The notes under the pieces: model-generated | The model's database searches: none | Told to the model about the DNA's origin: nothing | What the model saw: only the letters and a program-made list of their open reading frames with translations | Translations under genes and position numbers: made by a program | From: Elstera cyanobacteriorum | Lineage (GTDB): Bacteria > Pseudomonadota > Alphaproteobacteria > Elsterales > Elsteraceae | DNA length: 64,000 nucleotides | Reading direction: 5' to 3' | NCBI RefSeq assembly: GCF_002251735.1 | Contig: NZ_NOXS01000029.1 | Span: 62,001 to 126,000 of the forward strand | Shown: positions 62,466 to 64,000 of the stretch, piece after piece | How the letters are laid out: every line of letters starts with the position of its first letter | How positions within the stretch are numbered: the stretch's first letter is position 1

Positions 62466-64000
62466 ATGACGCTTATTTCTGATTTCATTGCCAAAGTTCA
62501 GTCCATCCACAAAACCGGTGCAGCCACCGAACATACCTACCGTCCCGCGCTGGAAACGCTACTAAGCGGGTTAGAAAAGGGTACCACCGCCCTCAACGAA
62601 CCCAAGCGGGTGAAGTGTGGTGCGCCGGACTTTATTGTGCAGCGAGGCGAGATCGTTGTTGGCCATGTCGAGGCTAAAGACATCGGCCTTGACCTGCGTG
62701 CCATGCGGGATGCGAACAAGGATCAGCAGCAGCGTTATCTTAAGGCTCTACCGAACTTAGTCTATACTAACTGCCTAGATTGGGATTTCTACCGAAACGG
62801 TGAACGCTTCGCTTCCGTGACTATCGCCGACTATTTGATGGGCATTCAACCGAGGCCGGAGGAATATGTTCGTCTCGAAAATTTGCTGCGCGAGTTCATT
62901 GCTCAGAAGCCGCAATCTATCACTTCGTCACGTACACTGGCCGAGATGATGGCCGGCAAAGCGGGTCTCATCAAGGACGTACTGTTCAAGGTGCTGCGGG
63001 ACGACAAAGAATTGCAGACCGATTTGGGCGGGCAATATAAGGCGTTCCGCGAACACCTGATCCACGACATCAAAATCGAGGACTTTGCCGACATCTACGC
63101 CGAAACCATCGCTTATGGTATGTTCGCTGCTCGCTTACATGATACAAATTTGGATACGTTTACCCGGCAAGAGGCGCTGGAATTACTGCCCAAATCTAAT
63201 CCGTTTCTACGTAACCTGTTCAGCTTTGTGGCCGGGCCAAACCTTGATGACAGTATCCGTTGGATCATTGATGATTTGGCGAACGTCTTCCAGGCCGCAA
63301 ATGTTGCCGAGTTGATGCAAGATTTCGGGAAGTTGACCGGGCAAAACGACCCCTTCTTGCACTTTTATGAAACCTTTCTTGCCGCGTATAACCCGGCAAA
63401 GCGCAAGGCGCGGGGCGTCTGGTACACCCCGGAACCCGTGGTCAATTTCATCGTTCGCGCGGTGGACGAGGTTTTACTCACCGAGTTCGGTCTGGCAGAT
63501 GGGCTGGCGGATACATCTAAAATAACAATCAACATCGACACCAAGTTCAATGATGCCAAAGGAAAGGCAATCAGCGAGAAACGGGAGATCCACAGGGTTC
63601 AAATTCTCGATCCTGCTACTGGAACCGGAACCTTTCTGGCAGAAGTTATCAAGCAGATTGCCCCCAAGGTCAAAGGCGTGGCCGAAGGTATGTGGTCGGG
63701 GTACATAGAGCGTGATTTGATCCCACGCCTGCACGGTTTCGAGTTGCTGATGGCTTCTTATGCCATGTGCCACATGAAGCTGGACATGATCCTGGGCGAG
63801 TTAGGCTATCGCCCCAGCAAAGCGCCACCCAGGCTGTCCGTCTATCTAACCAACAGCCTCGAAGAGGGCGAACGCGAGGTTCGTGATCTGTTTATGGCGC
63901 AATGGCTGACCCGCGAGGCGCAAGAGGCAAACATCATCAAGCGCGACATGCCGATCATGTGCGTCCTTGGGAACCCGCCCTATTCCGGTGTGAGTTCCAA
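62466..64000 (+). CDS. Type ISP/IIG-like restriction-modification enzyme (nuclease-methyltransferase), truncated by window edge
   Basis: The frame is open from ATG 62466 to the right edge (511 codons), with AGGGGG just upstream. The N-terminus has a PD-(D/E)xK nuclease pattern: PDFIVQ with Asp55 and VGHVEAKD with Glu69 and Lys71. A helical connector follows to about residue 310, then the N6-adenine methyltransferase: VWYTPEPVVNFIVRAV, motif I DPATGTGTF (382-390) and motif IV NPPYSG (503-508). Between nuclease and methyltransferase there is no room for a helicase, so it is the helicase-less form. The target-recognition domain lies outside. GC content is lower than in the rest of the window, suggesting transfer. 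Confidence 0.85.
   Translation, partial: MTLISDFIAKVQSIHKTGAATEHTYRPALETLLSGLEKGTTALNEPKRVKCGAPDFIVQRGEIVVGHVEAKDIGLDLRAMRDANKDQQQRYLKALPNLVYTNCLDWDFYRNGERFASVTIADYLMGIQPRPEEYVRLENLLREFIAQKPQSITSSRTLAEMMAGKAGLIKDVLFKVLRDDKELQTDLGGQYKAFREHLIHDIKIEDFADIYAETIAYGMFAARLHDTNLDTFTRQEALELLPKSNPFLRNLFSFVAGPNLDDSIRWIIDDLANVFQAANVAELMQDFGKLTGQNDPFLHFYETFLAAYNPAKRKARGVWYTPEPVVNFIVRAVDEVLLTEFGLADGLADTSKITINIDTKFNDAKGKAISEKREIHRVQILDPATGTGTFLAEVIKQIAPKVKGVAEGMWSGYIERDLIPRLHGFELLMASYAMCHMKLDMILGELGYRPSKAPPRLSVYLTNSLEEGEREVRDLFMAQWLTREAQEANIIKRDMPIMCVLGNPPYSGVSS

Overview
This 64 kb window is a high-GC, gene-dense chromosomal segment from what looks like an alphaproteobacterium of the Rhodospirillales/Azospirillum type. 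The evidence is the chvE-gguABC sugar system next to a gbpR-like regulator, a non-phosphorylative L-arabinose pathway, membrane-bound urate oxidase PuuD, a urt-ure urea operon, and the gene content of the thi operon. The genus assignment is inference; no rRNA, tRNA, CRISPR array, complete insertion sequence or replication origin was seen.

Layout. 0-7.4 kb: purine-ring degradation (end of an amidohydrolase, an M20 hydrolase, puuD, and on the other strand uraD-uraH), interrupted by two small membrane-protein genes, a TetR regulator with two clear operators and a Tat-exported PhoD phosphatase. 7.4-18 kb: chvE-gguABC sugar transport with an arabinonate dehydratase and a sugar dehydrogenase, the LysR regulator GbpR and an alpha-ketoglutaric semialdehyde (KGSA) dehydrogenase. 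18-27.6 kb: ogt, then oxidative uronate catabolism (udh, lactonase, kdgD), a TRAP transporter, two GntR/FCD regulators and an uncharacterised DHDPS-like aldolase. 27.7-28.1 kb: an AT-rich patch encoding a small membrane protein. 28.1-39.3 kb: one long leftward operon urtABCDE-ureDAJ-ureBC-ureEFG, in which the beta and alpha urease subunits form one continuous frame. 39.3-42.4 kb: a 2OG-Fe(II) oxygenase, a secreted pepsin-like protein and a VapBC-type toxin-antitoxin pair. 42.4-49.4 kb: TPP riboswitch followed by thiC-thiO-thiS-thiG-thiE-thiF-thiD and an orphan LivF-like ATPase. 49.4-51.3 kb: two tandem HD-GYP proteins and a YCII-like protein. 51.3-55.5 kb: GntR regulator and 4-hydroxyproline catabolism. 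55.6-58 kb: MFS exporter and a DUF4010/MgtC-like membrane protein. 58.1-62.2 kb: rtcA-rtcB with a sigma-54 promoter and divergent rtcR. 62.3-64 kb: start of a restriction-modification region of lower GC: a 21-codon stub resembling the start of another DNA methyltransferase, then a type ISP/IIG-like enzyme running off the window.

How the parts fit. Three catabolic routes in the window (L-arabinose, uronates/aldarates, 4-hydroxyproline) converge on KGSA, and only one KGSA dehydrogenase gene is present (16349-17800). Urate degradation can feed urea into the urt/ure operon, so purine nitrogen, external urea and ammonia form a second theme. The least ordinary items are the in-frame UreB-UreC fusion, the two-DTG pepsin-like protein, the rtc locus with visible sigma-54 promoter and palindrome, and the methyltransferase remnant at the edge of the restriction region.
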